Positions 1 through 8,643 of a DNA stretch of 64,000 bases are shown in pieces (the stretch's first letter is position 1; the number at the start of each line of letters is the position of its first letter). This DNA comes from JAVJRN01 sp040218415 (GTDB lineage: Bacteria > Bacteroidota > Bacteroidia > Cytophagales > Cyclobacteriaceae): assembly GCA_040218415.1 (NCBI GenBank), contig JAVJRN010000055.1:1-64000 (forward strand), written 5' to 3'. A model generated the notes under the pieces. That model worked only from the letters and a program-made list of their open reading frames with translations. It searched no databases and was not told where the DNA came from. Both the position numbers and the translations under genes were made by a program.

Positions 1-139
1 CTTCCTTCGGTCAATACCTCACAGTATCCAACCTTGCGACTTGCTAGTGATTCAGGACACGACTCCCGCTCACAAGGGACTTTCACCCTCTGGAATAATT
101 TGGTATCTTAGATACCAGATGCCCATGCTGGGCACACAC
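1..139 (-). mobile_element. Group II intron, 5' end (domain I), cut by window edge
   Basis: Read on the minus strand, this begins GTGTGTGCCCAGCATGGGCA, close to the 5' consensus of bacterial group II introns (GUGYGCCCAGCAUGGG). It continues with the 'gagggtgaaagtccc' and 'cgaaggaag' elements typical of domain I. The rest of the ribozyme and any reverse transcriptase would lie left of base 1. The exact 5' splice point (about 137-139) is uncertain. Identification is from remembered consensus, not a covariance-model search. Confidence 0.6.
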
Positions 140-143
140 AGGC

Positions 144-237
144 ACTATCATCCATAAGCTAACTGAGCTATTTGCAAAGGCTGGTGCGATGAGATACTTT
201 TATAGATATTTAATTAGTCCAGCTTACGGATGATAGT
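144..237. repeat. 17-bp inverted repeat next to the intron 5' end
   Basis: Arms 144-160 (actatcatccataagct) and 221-237 (agcttacggatgatagt) are reverse complements with one mismatch, separated by 60 bases. The left arm begins about 5 bases outside the intron 5' boundary, so it forms the 5' exon end. It may be a target hairpin or an unrelated element end. It precedes the signal-peptidase-like gene. Confidence 0.6.
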
Positions 238-262
238 TTGACGTTGGCATTAATTGCACAAA

Positions 263-1366
263 ATGAAAAAACCCTCTACAGCACTATTTCTAAGTTTTCT
301 AATCCCTGGCCTAGGATTTTTTTATGCTGGACATATACGAAAGTTTATTTCAGTAAACATCTTTCTTTGGTTACTAATATTTACCTACAGAAATTTTGCA
401 ACAACCTTTTTACTATTTGTAGTTTTCCTGTCGTTTGCTCTAGGTGACTACCTGTTTGGAGTGATAAGTTCCTATCGTACAGCTAAGCATCCAATAGAAT
501 CAAAGTATGTGAAATGGTATAACTATTTGTTGATCTTAATCATAAATATTGGACTTTCAATAGTCTTGATTGGTCCTCCACTAGATCAACTTACAAAGGT
601 CAATTTTGCGCAATTGCCAACTCCAATTATGGAACCAAATATGTTAGTTGGGGATTATTTTGGTCATTCTAAGAGTAAGAATTTTGAAAGAGGTAACATT
701 ACAACTTTCGGGTTCCCTCCAGATCCATTTGTAACCTACGTAAGCCGTTGCGTTGGCGCACCAGGAGATTCCATTAAGATAATAGATGGCAGGGCAATCA
801 TCAACGGAGTGGATTCGGATATAGAAAACTTACAACATCAATATTTGGTCAAACCAAAGAGAAACCAATCCATAAGGCAAAGAGTCTTTGATCAAGTAGG
901 TGTAATAGATGCATTTAGAACTTCAGATGGATATATGTGTTTCCTAAGCAATAAACAGTTGGAACAATTAAATAGCTCAGATTTTATCGAGGACATTCAA
1001 CCAATGTTTAATAGTAACCCAATTCCAGAAAATCCATTTTCATGGAGTCCAAATGATTTTGGGCCGTTGCTAGTTCCCAAAGTTGGAGACAGAATTGAAC
1101 TGACTGACAGGAATATTCAATATTATGTAAACTACATTTTAAACGAGGATATTGAAATAGAATTTGATGGTGACAAACTCATAAAGGGAGGTGAATCCTT
1201 AAGTACTTATGAATTCAAGAAGGACTACTATTTTATGATGGGAGATAACAGAGCGAACTCATTAGATTCTCGATATTGGGGACTTGTATCGGAGAACTTG
1301 ATGATCGGAAGAGTTAAGTACGTTTATTGGGCAGAAAACACAGATCGCATTGGAACTGAATTCTAA
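263..1366 (+). CDS. Signal peptidase I-like (S26) protein without the catalytic dyad
   Basis: This is a 367-residue membrane protein of the Bacteroidota LepB type. Hydrophobic segments at about residues 7-60 and 85-105 are followed by the periplasmic S26 fold. Box E (GDNRANSLDSRYWG, near residue 330) and the VGAPGD box are intact. The nucleophile position in the usual S-M-x-P box is Ile122 (PTPIMEPNML), and the general-base Lys position in the usual K-R-V-V-G box is Ser161 (YVSRCVGAPGD). Both catalytic residues are therefore missing although the frame is open. ATG at 263 was chosen over the TTG at 254. It is probably an inactive homologue, perhaps a binding or regulatory protein. It is flanked by group II intron pieces on both sides. 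Confidence 0.8.
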   Translation: MKKPSTALFLSFLIPGLGFFYAGHIRKFISVNIFLWLLIFTYRNFATTFLLFVVFLSFALGDYLFGVISSYRTAKHPIESKYVKWYNYLLILIINIGLSIVLIGPPLDQLTKVNFAQLPTPIMEPNMLVGDYFGHSKSKNFERGNITTFGFPPDPFVTYVSRCVGAPGDSIKIIDGRAIINGVDSDIENLQHQYLVKPKRNQSIRQRVFDQVGVIDAFRTSDGYMCFLSNKQLEQLNSSDFIEDIQPMFNSNPIPENPFSWSPNDFGPLLVPKVGDRIELTDRNIQYYVNYILNEDIEIEFDGDKLIKGGESLSTYEFKKDYYFMMGDNRANSLDSRYWGLVSENLMIGRVKYVYWAENTDRIGTEF

Positions 1367-1375
1367 ACTAATGCC

Positions 1376-1437
1376 AGTCGAGTAAGCTAGGGGAATTTCA
1401 CCCCTAAACCTCTCATAGAACCGTGCGTGAACCTCTC
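1376..1437 (-). mobile_element. Group II intron 3' remnant (domain V half and domain VI)
   Basis: Read on the minus strand: a domain V 3' half (cacgcacggttct), then a domain VI hairpin with stem TAGGGG/CCCCTA, a likely branch A in 'cttActcgac', and the terminal ...CTCGAC typical of bacterial intron 3' ends. The 5' half of domain V is missing, so this is a dead fragment. It starts 9 bases after the stop of the signal-peptidase-like gene. A second copy of the terminal part lies at 13623. Confidence 0.6.
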
Positions 1438-1440
1438 AAT

Positions 1441-1632
1441 TCAAACGTCTCTTATTATGTAGTCCTCAAACTGGTGGATCACCTCCACGCATACCCGATA
1501 CTCTAGTTCGAGCTTGGAGAAAGACTTCATTCTTAAATGCGGATAAGAGCTGAAAGCTCGCACCAGCTGTGGATTGTCTAGTATGAATCTGGCATTATCG
1601 CTACCATAAAAATTGACAAGCCATAAATGACT
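1441..1632 (-). pseudogene. Possible C-terminal relic of an unidentified protein
   Basis: A minus-strand frame without usable start encodes about 63 residues ending in a stop at 1441. Its text (for example RFILDNPQLVRAFSSYPHLR and KSFSKLELEYRVCVEVIHQF) has balanced, protein-like composition with alternating hydrophobic and charged residues. The only ATG (1530) would give 29 residues. It abuts the truncated intron remnant. I do not recognise the family. It may be a gene fragment or chance. Confidence 0.3.
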
Positions 1633-1764
1633 TCAGGTGCGCAGGCAATCAATGGAGTCATTGACCTTTGGCGGCCCGCTATTTCCTTTTGGTAGGCAGC
1701 CGCTTACCGTAAATTTCTAAATGGCCGCAAAAGCCACTTAGCGGCTCGCAAAAATCTCGCTTTT

Positions 1765-2016
1765 CTTTCACTATGACTCCTTTTTCTTTCACTATCACTC
1801 CCTAATCATTCACTATGACTCCTTTTTCTTTCACTATCACTCCATAACCATTCACCACGACTCCTTTTTCTTTCACTACAACTCCATAACCAGTCACTAA
1901 GACTCCTTTTTCTTTGACTACCACTCCCTAACCATTCACTATGACTCCTTTTTCTTTCACTAGCATGCCCTAACCAATCGCTACAACTCCTTTACCCATC
2001 ACTAGCACTCCCTTAT
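1765..2016. repeat. Tandem array of twelve 21-nt repeats
   Basis: Twelve adjacent, imperfect 21-base units run without spacers. Most follow the pattern C-[T/A]-TTCACTAtNACTCC plus a variable tail. Units alternate between tails TTTTT and CTAAC/ATAAC, giving a 42-base higher-order period. The unit is seven codons long. On the minus strand one frame reads repeated SERKRS and SEWLG-like heptads, but in-frame stops interrupt it, and no start or long ORF supports coding. There are no spacers, so it is not a CRISPR array. Confidence 0.85.
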
Positions 2017-2114
2017 TCCCTGTACCGTTCCCGCCATGCTTTACATATTGTTTCGAAAGGACACAAGGCGATTAAAGTGAATACTATCCGATTTATTAGG
2101 ATGATGCTCCACCT

Positions 2115-5100
2115 CTACTGTTTTTTTGATTTCTTCATTTTGATACTGAAATCATCCATCGTTCCGGTCACATTTAAGTTTAGGTAACGAACGCGCTTGT
2201 TCGGATCAACTTCCAGAATTTCGTCCTCCTCGGAACGCTCTTTATTGTTGGCGCCAAACAGTTTATTCCTTGCTGCTTGTTTCACCACATCCCATGGTAT
2301 ACGGAAATAGTAATCGATATTGTCGTTCATATCCTGCGTACCAGAAATCTCCATATGGCCCAAGGTTGACTCAATGGTCATATTTGGGATGGTGATTTTT
2401 CCATTGGTGATGTCCATATGATTTTTGAGTGTGTCAAATCTAATATTGGTCAAATCTTTGTCTCCAAAGTAATCAGAGAGCATCAATACCGGATCGTAGT
2501 TTTCCAGCCGGCCATTAAGAACTTCCACATCTAAATGAGCCTCAGATTGATCTAAATCTGGTACCATGTCAGGGTACACGCGTATATTTCCTGTAATGGT
2601 CGCGTTCAGTTGGCCATGTAAGTTTTCTGACACCACGGCATCCTGACCAAAATTCTCGAACTTAAACAAGATTTTGTCCAGATCTACCTGAGATATCCGC
2701 ATATCAGGTTTTAGGTAAATATGCTTGGGATCACTTCCATTGAAATAGCCCGTCATAGCGATATTTCCTCCTGCTGCATCCAAACTAAATGTATCCAGAT
2801 AGATGAAATGATCAGGCGTAGTGCGTAGCTGACCTTTGATGTTTTTGAGATCTAATCGATGATAGATAAAATGCCCCACAGCTACATTTAACTGCATATC
2901 TGTAAATGGTAATTCATACAGGTTAAAGGCCTCTGTATGCGAAGGAACATCTGCGGAAGTTTTCGAATTCGAATTTTGCGAAAGGGTGTCTTCCCTTGGC
3001 GAGGTAGTAAAATTAGTCAGGGCATCAAAATCAATAAAATCAGATTGGAGGCTAAATGTATTATCTCTTTTCTTTATGGCCTCATCTTCGCCCAGATAAT
3101 AGTTCATATCAACATCAAATACGGTTTTTCCCATTTTTCCATGGAATTTTTGTATCGTCAAATGATCATCTTCAAAATGGAATCGCCCACTGAAATCCTC
3201 AAATCTTAATGGGTGTACATGCATTTTACCTGTTAATTTGTCCAATTGTAAGTCGATAGCCTTCAGCACATTTGTTTCATAAATCAAACGCCCATCGAAG
3301 TGAATTTCTAGGTTATCTATTTCTTCATGTTTGTAGTCGTTGGGCACATAATTTTCTCCTTGGTAAGTGAAAATATCTTCTAATCTAAGAAGCGTTGATT
3401 TCAAGGTGATGTCCAAATCTACGGCACCATTTAATTCATCTTCCATCCAAAAACCATAGTCATGTATTAAACCATTGAAATGGAAATCCGAATCATCTAT
3501 GATTCCTGTAAAATCGACCACCTTCAGGTCAGCATCATTGATTAAAACATCCGCATGAAAGTCATGGAGTGTATGAGGATAGTGCTTTAAGTCAGCGTAT
3601 AGCTCGTCAATAAAAAATTCACCTTTGGGTAAATGCTTGAATTCTGTAAATGCATTGCCCAAGGCATCAAACGAAAAGCCAAGACTAAGATTTTCAATGC
3701 GTTCATCTATGCCTGTACTGTCTGTCGCAGAGAAATAAGTGAGCTCAGCTATGTCGAGTATATCGCTTTTTATTTCCAATTGGGCGTTAACAGGCGATTT
3801 CGTATGATGAATAATGGCAGGTAAATCTGAGAGCAGCCCTTGAATGGAGATATTAGAGTTGCCCAGCACCACATTGAATTGATCCAAGGTTGCCTTCTTT
3901 CCATTCATGATCAAATGGGCATCAAAATCTCTTAAAGGGGCAGGCAGTTCCTCCGAGTTGAACTTAAAATCTTCAATTTTGAGTTCTGCAAAATAGGCTT
4001 GATCCAGTTCATTCAGTGCCCTCTCCGGAAATTCTAAATCTATAATGTCGTGAAACTTCAGCTTCATAGCTACACTACCACTGACATCTTGTATTTCGTT
4101 TAAACTCAAAAAATCAACGATAAAGTCAATATCAAAATCAGCATCAACCTGCATGTCTATCTCAGGGGTTTCAAAGTTTTTAACCACAATATCACCAATG
4201 AATTTACCCTTATCTAAGGTTGCGGTGATATCTTTCAATGTAAACTCCATCGTACTAAAGTCTCTGTTTTCACCATTGGTGAAGTTTCCAGAAAAGCCCA
4301 TTTCGTCTATCCGCTTGTTGGCTATCTCATTTGCCAAGTAAGCTTCATTTGCACCAAAATTGAAATTAATCAGTGGCTGTCTGCCATTCGTTGTAGGGCC
4401 TTGCAAAGTGGCATTGAAGTAAATGTTTCCTGCATTTTCGTACCGTTCTAATACCGGAATTAATTCTGTTGGTGCAAAAGCAATAAACATATCAAAACTA
4501 GGTTTGGTACCTCTCACACTCAGATCAAGTGTCATTTCATTTTTTGTCTCTATGGTTCCTTCAATTTCAAAATCACCATGCTCCATAGAGATACCAGAGG
4601 GCTTGAAAGACAGTAGGCCACTGGTCTCATCAAACGTTAAATCTGTATGAAATTCAAAGTGCTTATGCTTAAAGTAAGTAGTATCACCATCATCAATGAT
4701 GTTAAGCTCAAACTGACTGTCAATGTGCGCGGCAATCTGCTCATTCAAGGTATTGAAGCCACCATTGGCCCAGTTGACAAATAATTCTACGTCGTGATTG
4801 GTCGCTTCCTGGCGTTTATGAATATCGAGATTTTTGAGTGATATGGTCTGAAGATGAATATCTATGGACTCCCCTTGTTCCTTGTTGGAAGTAGTCGCTA
4901 AAGCTTTTTGAAGATTGGTCTCTCCATCAGTGTGAAGCACCAAGTCAAAAAAACCATCTTCAATAATGACTGATTGTATATCAAAAGATCCCGTGACAAT
5001 ATCCCAAAAATCAAACCCCACATAGATATCTGCGACATCTAGAATAGCCAATGCGTCTTCGTCTTTACTTTCGTGTACAGTGACGTCATCTATTTTTAAG

Positions 5101-5303
5101 GAGACATACGGAAAATTGGTAAAAGGCGCCAAATGCACCTCACCGACGGCTATCTGACCATTGTAACTCTTGTTTAAAGTAGAAATTTGAGATTGAACAA
5201 TAGCCTCTTGCTTCAGATAAACCCAAAGGAAAATAGAACATAGCAAGAAGACGAGTAAGGCAAACGACCCGAGTAAAGCACGCTTCAAAGTATTTGAACT
5301 CAT
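2115..5303 (-). CDS. AsmA-like outer-membrane biogenesis protein
   Basis: A 1062-residue protein with one N-terminal membrane anchor (about residues 9-30), then a very long beta-rich periplasmic region with repeated L-x-[IV]-x-[DN] strands, ending in a Lys-rich tail (KMKKSKKQ). The layout matches the AsmA/TamB-like proteins of Bacteroidota, thought to help lipid transport or outer-membrane protein assembly across the periplasm. The C-terminal part (about 880-1050), with the VEVLNGRLENYDPVLMLSDY stretch, corresponds to the conserved AsmA C-terminal region. It stands alone, and the next gene upstream is divergent. The family is clear, the precise role is not. Confidence 0.8.
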   Translation of the reverse strand: MSSNTLKRALLGSFALLVFLLCSIFLWVYLKQEAIVQSQISTLNKSYNGQIAVGEVHLAPFTNFPYVSLKIDDVTVHESKDEDALAILDVADIYVGFDFWDIVTGSFDIQSVIIEDGFFDLVLHTDGETNLQKALATTSNKEQGESIDIHLQTISLKNLDIHKRQEATNHDVELFVNWANGGFNTLNEQIAAHIDSQFELNIIDDGDTTYFKHKHFEFHTDLTFDETSGLLSFKPSGISMEHGDFEIEGTIETKNEMTLDLSVRGTKPSFDMFIAFAPTELIPVLERYENAGNIYFNATLQGPTTNGRQPLINFNFGANEAYLANEIANKRIDEMGFSGNFTNGENRDFSTMEFTLKDITATLDKGKFIGDIVVKNFETPEIDMQVDADFDIDFIVDFLSLNEIQDVSGSVAMKLKFHDIIDLEFPERALNELDQAYFAELKIEDFKFNSEELPAPLRDFDAHLIMNGKKATLDQFNVVLGNSNISIQGLLSDLPAIIHHTKSPVNAQLEIKSDILDIAELTYFSATDSTGIDERIENLSLGFSFDALGNAFTEFKHLPKGEFFIDELYADLKHYPHTLHDFHADVLINDADLKVVDFTGIIDDSDFHFNGLIHDYGFWMEDELNGAVDLDITLKSTLLRLEDIFTYQGENYVPNDYKHEEIDNLEIHFDGRLIYETNVLKAIDLQLDKLTGKMHVHPLRFEDFSGRFHFEDDHLTIQKFHGKMGKTVFDVDMNYYLGEDEAIKKRDNTFSLQSDFIDFDALTNFTTSPREDTLSQNSNSKTSADVPSHTEAFNLYELPFTDMQLNVAVGHFIYHRLDLKNIKGQLRTTPDHFIYLDTFSLDAAGGNIAMTGYFNGSDPKHIYLKPDMRISQVDLDKILFKFENFGQDAVVSENLHGQLNATITGNIRVYPDMVPDLDQSEAHLDVEVLNGRLENYDPVLMLSDYFGDKDLTNIRFDTLKNHMDITNGKITIPNMTIESTLGHMEISGTQDMNDNIDYYFRIPWDVVKQAARNKLFGANNKERSEEDEILEVDPNKRVRYLNLNVTGTMDDFSIKMKKSKKQ

Positions 5304-5661
5304 AATACCTAAAACTAAACGTTTTAAAAGTTCTAAATAACCATTGCCAAATTATTTCTTTTCTGGACTAGCCAACCTTAACCTTCTACCGATTTTTTTA
5401 GCTGCGGCTGCATCTTCACCAGTACCCTAATTCAATTCAACACATGATCCCTTTTTAGGGATTGTAGATGACAATATTGTTTTTTCATCCGATGGCCAAG
5501 TTTTAAACCTGACATTTATCATTAAAACAATTTGGCAGAGGTATGCCTTACTAATTAAAGAACTGTTAAGAAGGGTAACGGCCAGTTTGGAATGAGCATG
5601 AATTAAGTCATTCTTCCAATCCGGTCAAACCTTTTATTTTGAGACATTTAGAATAAAATAT
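5304..5661. other. Divergent intergenic region, no gene seen
   Basis: 358 bases lie between the divergent AsmA-like and azurin genes. It must hold both promoters. TTATTTTG about 25 bases before the azurin start resembles the Bacteroidota -7 box TAnnTTTG at 7 of 8 positions, but no convincing -33 partner was found. No ORF or RNA gene was recognised. Confidence 0.4.
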
Positions 5662-6189
5662 ATGATGAATAAATTAAAAAATTATTTGCTCCTACTTTCA
5701 GCAGCGTTTGTATTGTACTCATGTGGTAGTAATCAGAAGCAATCCGAAGAATCCGAAAAAGTTAAAGATGCACCCGTAGAAACGGCAGTGGAGGAGGCTG
5801 TGCCATCCTCAGTATCCTTAACCATAGAGGGGAATGACCAAATGAAGTACAACAAAGATGAGTTGAGAGTGGTGGAGGGACAGCAAGTCACTTTAACATT
5901 GAAACACGTAGGTGAAATGTCGATAGAGACAATGGGGCATAATTGGGTACTATTGAAGCCCGGCACAGATATTCCAACATTTGGAAAGGCTGCAACAAGT
6001 GCTAAAGAGAATGATTATATCCCACAGGACAAACTAGATCAGGTAATTACTCATACCAAAACCATTGGCGGTGGAGAAGAGACCACAATTACATTTGAAG
6101 CCCCAAAGCGCGGATATTACACGTTCATTTGTAGTTTCCCTGGTCATTACAGTGCCATGCAAGGCTCATTTGTCGTAGAACCTAAGTAA
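5662..6189 (+). CDS. Azurin-type blue copper lipoprotein
   Basis: A 175-residue lipoprotein (lipobox LYSC, Cys21), with an acidic linker to about residue 50 and then a cupredoxin domain. The type 1 copper ligands are all visible: His in MGHNW and, near the C-terminus, Cys-x4-His-x3-Met in ICSFPGHYSAM. Azurins carry single electrons in the periplasm or at the outer face of membranes, often towards cytochrome oxidases or peroxidases. Two ATG codons are adjacent (5662, 5665) and either could start. The gene stands alone and ends before a strong terminator. Confidence 0.92.
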   Translation: MMNKLKNYLLLLSAAFVLYSCGSNQKQSEESEKVKDAPVETAVEEAVPSSVSLTIEGNDQMKYNKDELRVVEGQQVTLTLKHVGEMSIETMGHNWVLLKPGTDIPTFGKAATSAKENDYIPQDKLDQVITHTKTIGGGEETTITFEAPKRGYYTFICSFPGHYSAMQGSFVVEPK

Positions 6190-6207
6190 GCTTTGCTAAT
6201 CTTATTG

Positions 6208-6260
6208 AAGGCCATTATCCTTACGCACATCATGCGGTTACTGTGGTAATGGCCTTTTTT
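6208..6260 (+). terminator. Rho-independent terminator of the azurin gene
   Basis: A 10-bp stem aaggccatta/taatggcctt with a long loop of about 29 bases that can itself partly pair, followed by a run of T. It lies 18 bases after the azurin stop. Confidence 0.8.
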
Positions 6261-6359
6261 ATTGTTGCCTCAATCCCTTAAAAGCTTTTTGGTGCTAATT
6301 ATTCTGAAGTAAGGTGTAGCTCTCCCCTCGCGTTCAGCTCTTGTCCTACTATACACAGC

Positions 6360-6387
6360 TCTACTTGTTGAAAATCTAAAATACTGC
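6360..6387 (+). repeat. 28-bp intergenic repeat, copy 1
   Basis: The sequence starting tctacttgttgaaaatctaa is repeated exactly over 28 bases at 13810-13837. In both places a REP-like palindrome follows within 100-200 bases, so the two may belong to a larger degraded element. Confidence 0.7.
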
Positions 6388-6468
6388 TTCTGGCAAAATG
6401 AATATCATCCAATAAAAATAACTGACAACTATGTCATGCATCAGAAATCAGATTGCCGACTAAAGACA

Positions 6469-6483
6469 CGGAAGTAACTTCCG
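6469..6483. repeat. REP-like palindrome, copy 1
   Basis: Core cggaagtaacttccg, nearly self-complementary, preceded by ctaaagacacgg as in copies 3 and 5. It lies in the 480-base gap between the azurin gene and the next gene; apart from the 28-bp repeat and the terminator nothing else was recognised there. Confidence 0.7.
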
Positions 6484-6671
6484 CCAGTAGAGTGCTGAAG
6501 ATTATGAGGAAGAAAAAGGTTTAATAGGAATAAACTTTTAGGATTATGGATGAGAGCCTAGCCAGACGCTAAGACCAGAGAGGTTACCTACCACTAACGG
6601 TCAATTAATCTATTGCAATTGCCTTAAAACACGTCTTTTATTATATTGCAAATAAAAATCGCCCGATTCTA

Positions 6672-7391
6672 ATGAAAATTCTTCCCTTAGCTTTTACTAT
6701 TCTTTCTCTTTTAGCCAGTTGGTTTGCCTCCGGTCAACACTTCATGCAACCGATGAATCCCGAGGAGCTCATCTTGTCCAAGTCTGCATATGCTGTAACT
6801 GTCCAAGGAGACACCATCAGGGGAAAAATAAGGATGTCTAACCTCACTAATGGTCAATTGAGGTCATTTACTATTCGGGACGATCAAAAACAAAAGTACA
6901 AATTCAAGGCGAAGGATGTGATCACCCTTGCCGTACGACCTAGCGTAATGTCCAAGCTGACCAGCGCATTTTCTATCCCTACCACTTGGGGGAAATCCGG
7001 AATGATCAGGTTTAATGACGTTCTGGATAGAGAATGGGTCTATTTTGACCGAGCACTGCTGCCAAGGAAAAAAAATAAATACGCCCTTCTGCAATTGGTT
7101 AATCCGGGATTTGCCAGCAAAATAAAAGTTTACAACGATCCCAGAGCCCGAAAAAACACAGGATTAGGTATGGATGGCGGAGGATTATTGCTAGGTCTCG
7201 AAGACCGTAGCTTCTTTGTGGTTTTTGATAACAACAAATCTCAAATATATAGGCAGTCATCTTACAATAGAAACGCTCGCAATGAACTGTATAAAGACTG
7301 TCCAGTCTTTATGGAAAATTACAGTGGGGAGCGATTCAACTGGAGAGATTTTCCAGAGCATGTCTTTGTATATGATCAGCTCTGCGACTAA
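6672..7391 (+). CDS. Secreted protein of unknown function
   Basis: A 239-residue protein with a Sec signal peptide (about residues 1-21, ending SGQ). The mature part begins with a short beta-rich section (AVTVQGDTIRGKIRM) like that of many uncharacterised Bacteroidota secreted proteins that describe a modified strand pair, then a basic middle section (LLPRKKNKYALLQLV) and a Gly-rich turn (GLGMDGGGLLLG). No catalytic motif is visible. It stands alone between repeat-bearing gaps. I do not recognise a named family. Confidence 0.7.
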   Translation: MKILPLAFTILSLLASWFASGQHFMQPMNPEELILSKSAYAVTVQGDTIRGKIRMSNLTNGQLRSFTIRDDQKQKYKFKAKDVITLAVRPSVMSKLTSAFSIPTTWGKSGMIRFNDVLDREWVYFDRALLPRKKNKYALLQLVNPGFASKIKVYNDPRARKNTGLGMDGGGLLLGLEDRSFFVVFDNNKSQIYRQSSYNRNARNELYKDCPVFMENYSGERFNWRDFPEHVFVYDQLCD

Positions 7392-7435
7392 GAACAGCCA
7401 TTCATATTTCACAATGCTTTTGAGCCTACATGGCG

Positions 7436-7450
7436 CGGAAGTAACTTCCG
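7436..7450. repeat. REP-like palindrome, copy 2
   Basis: Core cggaagtaacttccg in the extended palindrome gcgcggaagtaacttccgcg, 44 bases after the preceding stop codon. Confidence 0.7.
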
Positions 7451-7524
7451 CGACAGCAGGGTTCACAATGAGGATGAGTAAATTTGGCTTAAGGCAACCT
7501 TAAAATGGATAGGCTCTCGTAATT

Positions 7525-7556
7525 AAAAAAAGGTGCTCTTTCAAAGCACCTTTACT
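7525..7556 (-). terminator. Terminator of the TonB-C lipoprotein gene
   Basis: On the minus strand a 9-bp stem aaaggtgct/agcaccttt with a 7-base loop is followed by seven T. It lies 19 bases after the minus-strand stop at 7575. Confidence 0.8.
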
Positions 7557-7574
7557 TGGTTCTATTTTCGATGC

Positions 7575-8135
7575 TTAAATCATTTGAAATGTGATAGGTA
7601 TACTAAATTTCACATTTACGGCATCTCCATTTTGAGTTCCTGGTTGCCACGCTGGCATAGACTTGATCACACGAATGGCCTCATTTTGTAGGCTTTGCTG
7701 CATGTAATGGCTTTTGGTATCAGTAATTTCTACTGTGCTAACTAACCCACTTTTCTCCACTACGAAATCAACAAATACCGTTCCTTCGTCTCCTCTTTCC
7801 AGTGCACCTTCAGGGAACTTTAGATTTTCTTGGAGATATTTCATCATGGCTTTATCTCCTCCAATAAATGTGGGTTCAACTTCTGCTAGGCGATAGATGA
7901 TATTTCCTTTGGTATCTTGGTAAGTGAGATTTTCAGTGGCCAGTTCTAGCCTTTTAATTTGACGAAGAGAAGCTCTTTCTACCTTCTCTTTTTCCAAAAA
8001 TACAGCTCTATCAGCCCTAGACTGCTCAACATTGGCAGCACTGTCCTCCTCGGTTTTTTTCTCTTTTGTGCCTTGGCAGGCTTGTATCGCTATGATGGCT
8101 GTTGCGATCATCAGCATATTAAATATGTTTTTCAT
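7575..8135 (-). CDS. Lipoprotein with TonB C-terminal domain
   Basis: A 186-residue lipoprotein (lipobox IQAC, Cys20), a charged helical linker (about 22-80), and a C-terminal TonB domain (about 95-186) recognisable by FVDFVVEKSGLVSTVEI and the closing MPAWQPGTQNGDAVNVKFSI motif. Canonical TonB is anchored in the inner membrane by a helix and contacts ExbB/ExbD. Here the anchor is lipid and no ExbBD genes are nearby, so its energy-transducer role is doubtful. The start was placed at 8135, just before the signal peptide; the longer open frame to 8192 overlaps the CsbD-like relic. Confidence 0.82.
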   Translation of the reverse strand: MKNIFNMLMIATAIIAIQACQGTKEKKTEEDSAANVEQSRADRAVFLEKEKVERASLRQIKRLELATENLTYQDTKGNIIYRLAEVEPTFIGGDKAMMKYLQENLKFPEGALERGDEGTVFVDFVVEKSGLVSTVEITDTKSHYMQQSLQNEAIRVIKSMPAWQPGTQNGDAVNVKFSIPITFQMI

Positions 8136-8169
8136 GGATCTTAAATTTAAAGTGTTTATATGTGTTGTT

Positions 8170-8353
8170 TTAGTAAGTCTGAAGCTCAGCAAAGAGGAAT
8201 TTAAGCTCTTCTCTGGTCTTCATTATTTTAATGGCCAAAATCCATCATGTCTTCTTTTTAGCCATCTTCATTGGCCAAATTCTTGTCTGACAGCATAGGA
8301 AATCTCCAATTGAGCATTACTTTTTGTTCTCTCCAATTCCTTCTTATTTGCAT
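8170..8353 (-). pseudogene. CsbD-like stress protein, broken by a stop and a frameshift
   Basis: Reading from ATG at 8353: NWREQKVMLNWRFPMLSDKN and LANEDG, then an in-frame TAA where CsbD-like proteins have Lys, then KEDMMDF. A frameshift leads to LAIKIMKTREELKFLFAELQ and a stop at 8170. The order NW-E-K, P-x-LSD-L, EDGK-x-DEM, KTREEL is that of the CsbD family (small hydrophilic stress proteins of unknown mechanism). At least two lesions make it a relic. It ends 34 bases before the TonB-C lipoprotein start. Confidence 0.65.
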
Positions 8354-8643
8354 GTTATTTTAAAAAAATTAAATACTCAATTAAGATAGTTTACCTTATG
8401 TTGTAATGATTTTTACACTGGCTCTGCATTGAAAAAAAGCCGGACAGATATTTTACAACATCTATCCAACCTTCTCAGGCTTGACCGTATAGCTACACCA
8501 TCTATTAAATGTTGCAGTGTCAACGATCAAGTTTCTGTTTTATACTACCTCTATACTAAATGATGCTTCTTGCCAAGGTTGCTTTCTTGGCATTATCAAC
8601 GGGTCAAATTTTGATTCCGTTTTTCGTGTCATGAAAAGTGTTT

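Noticed and set aside
1765..2016. CRISPR-like array
   Set aside because: Units are adjacent without unique spacers, and no cas genes are present.
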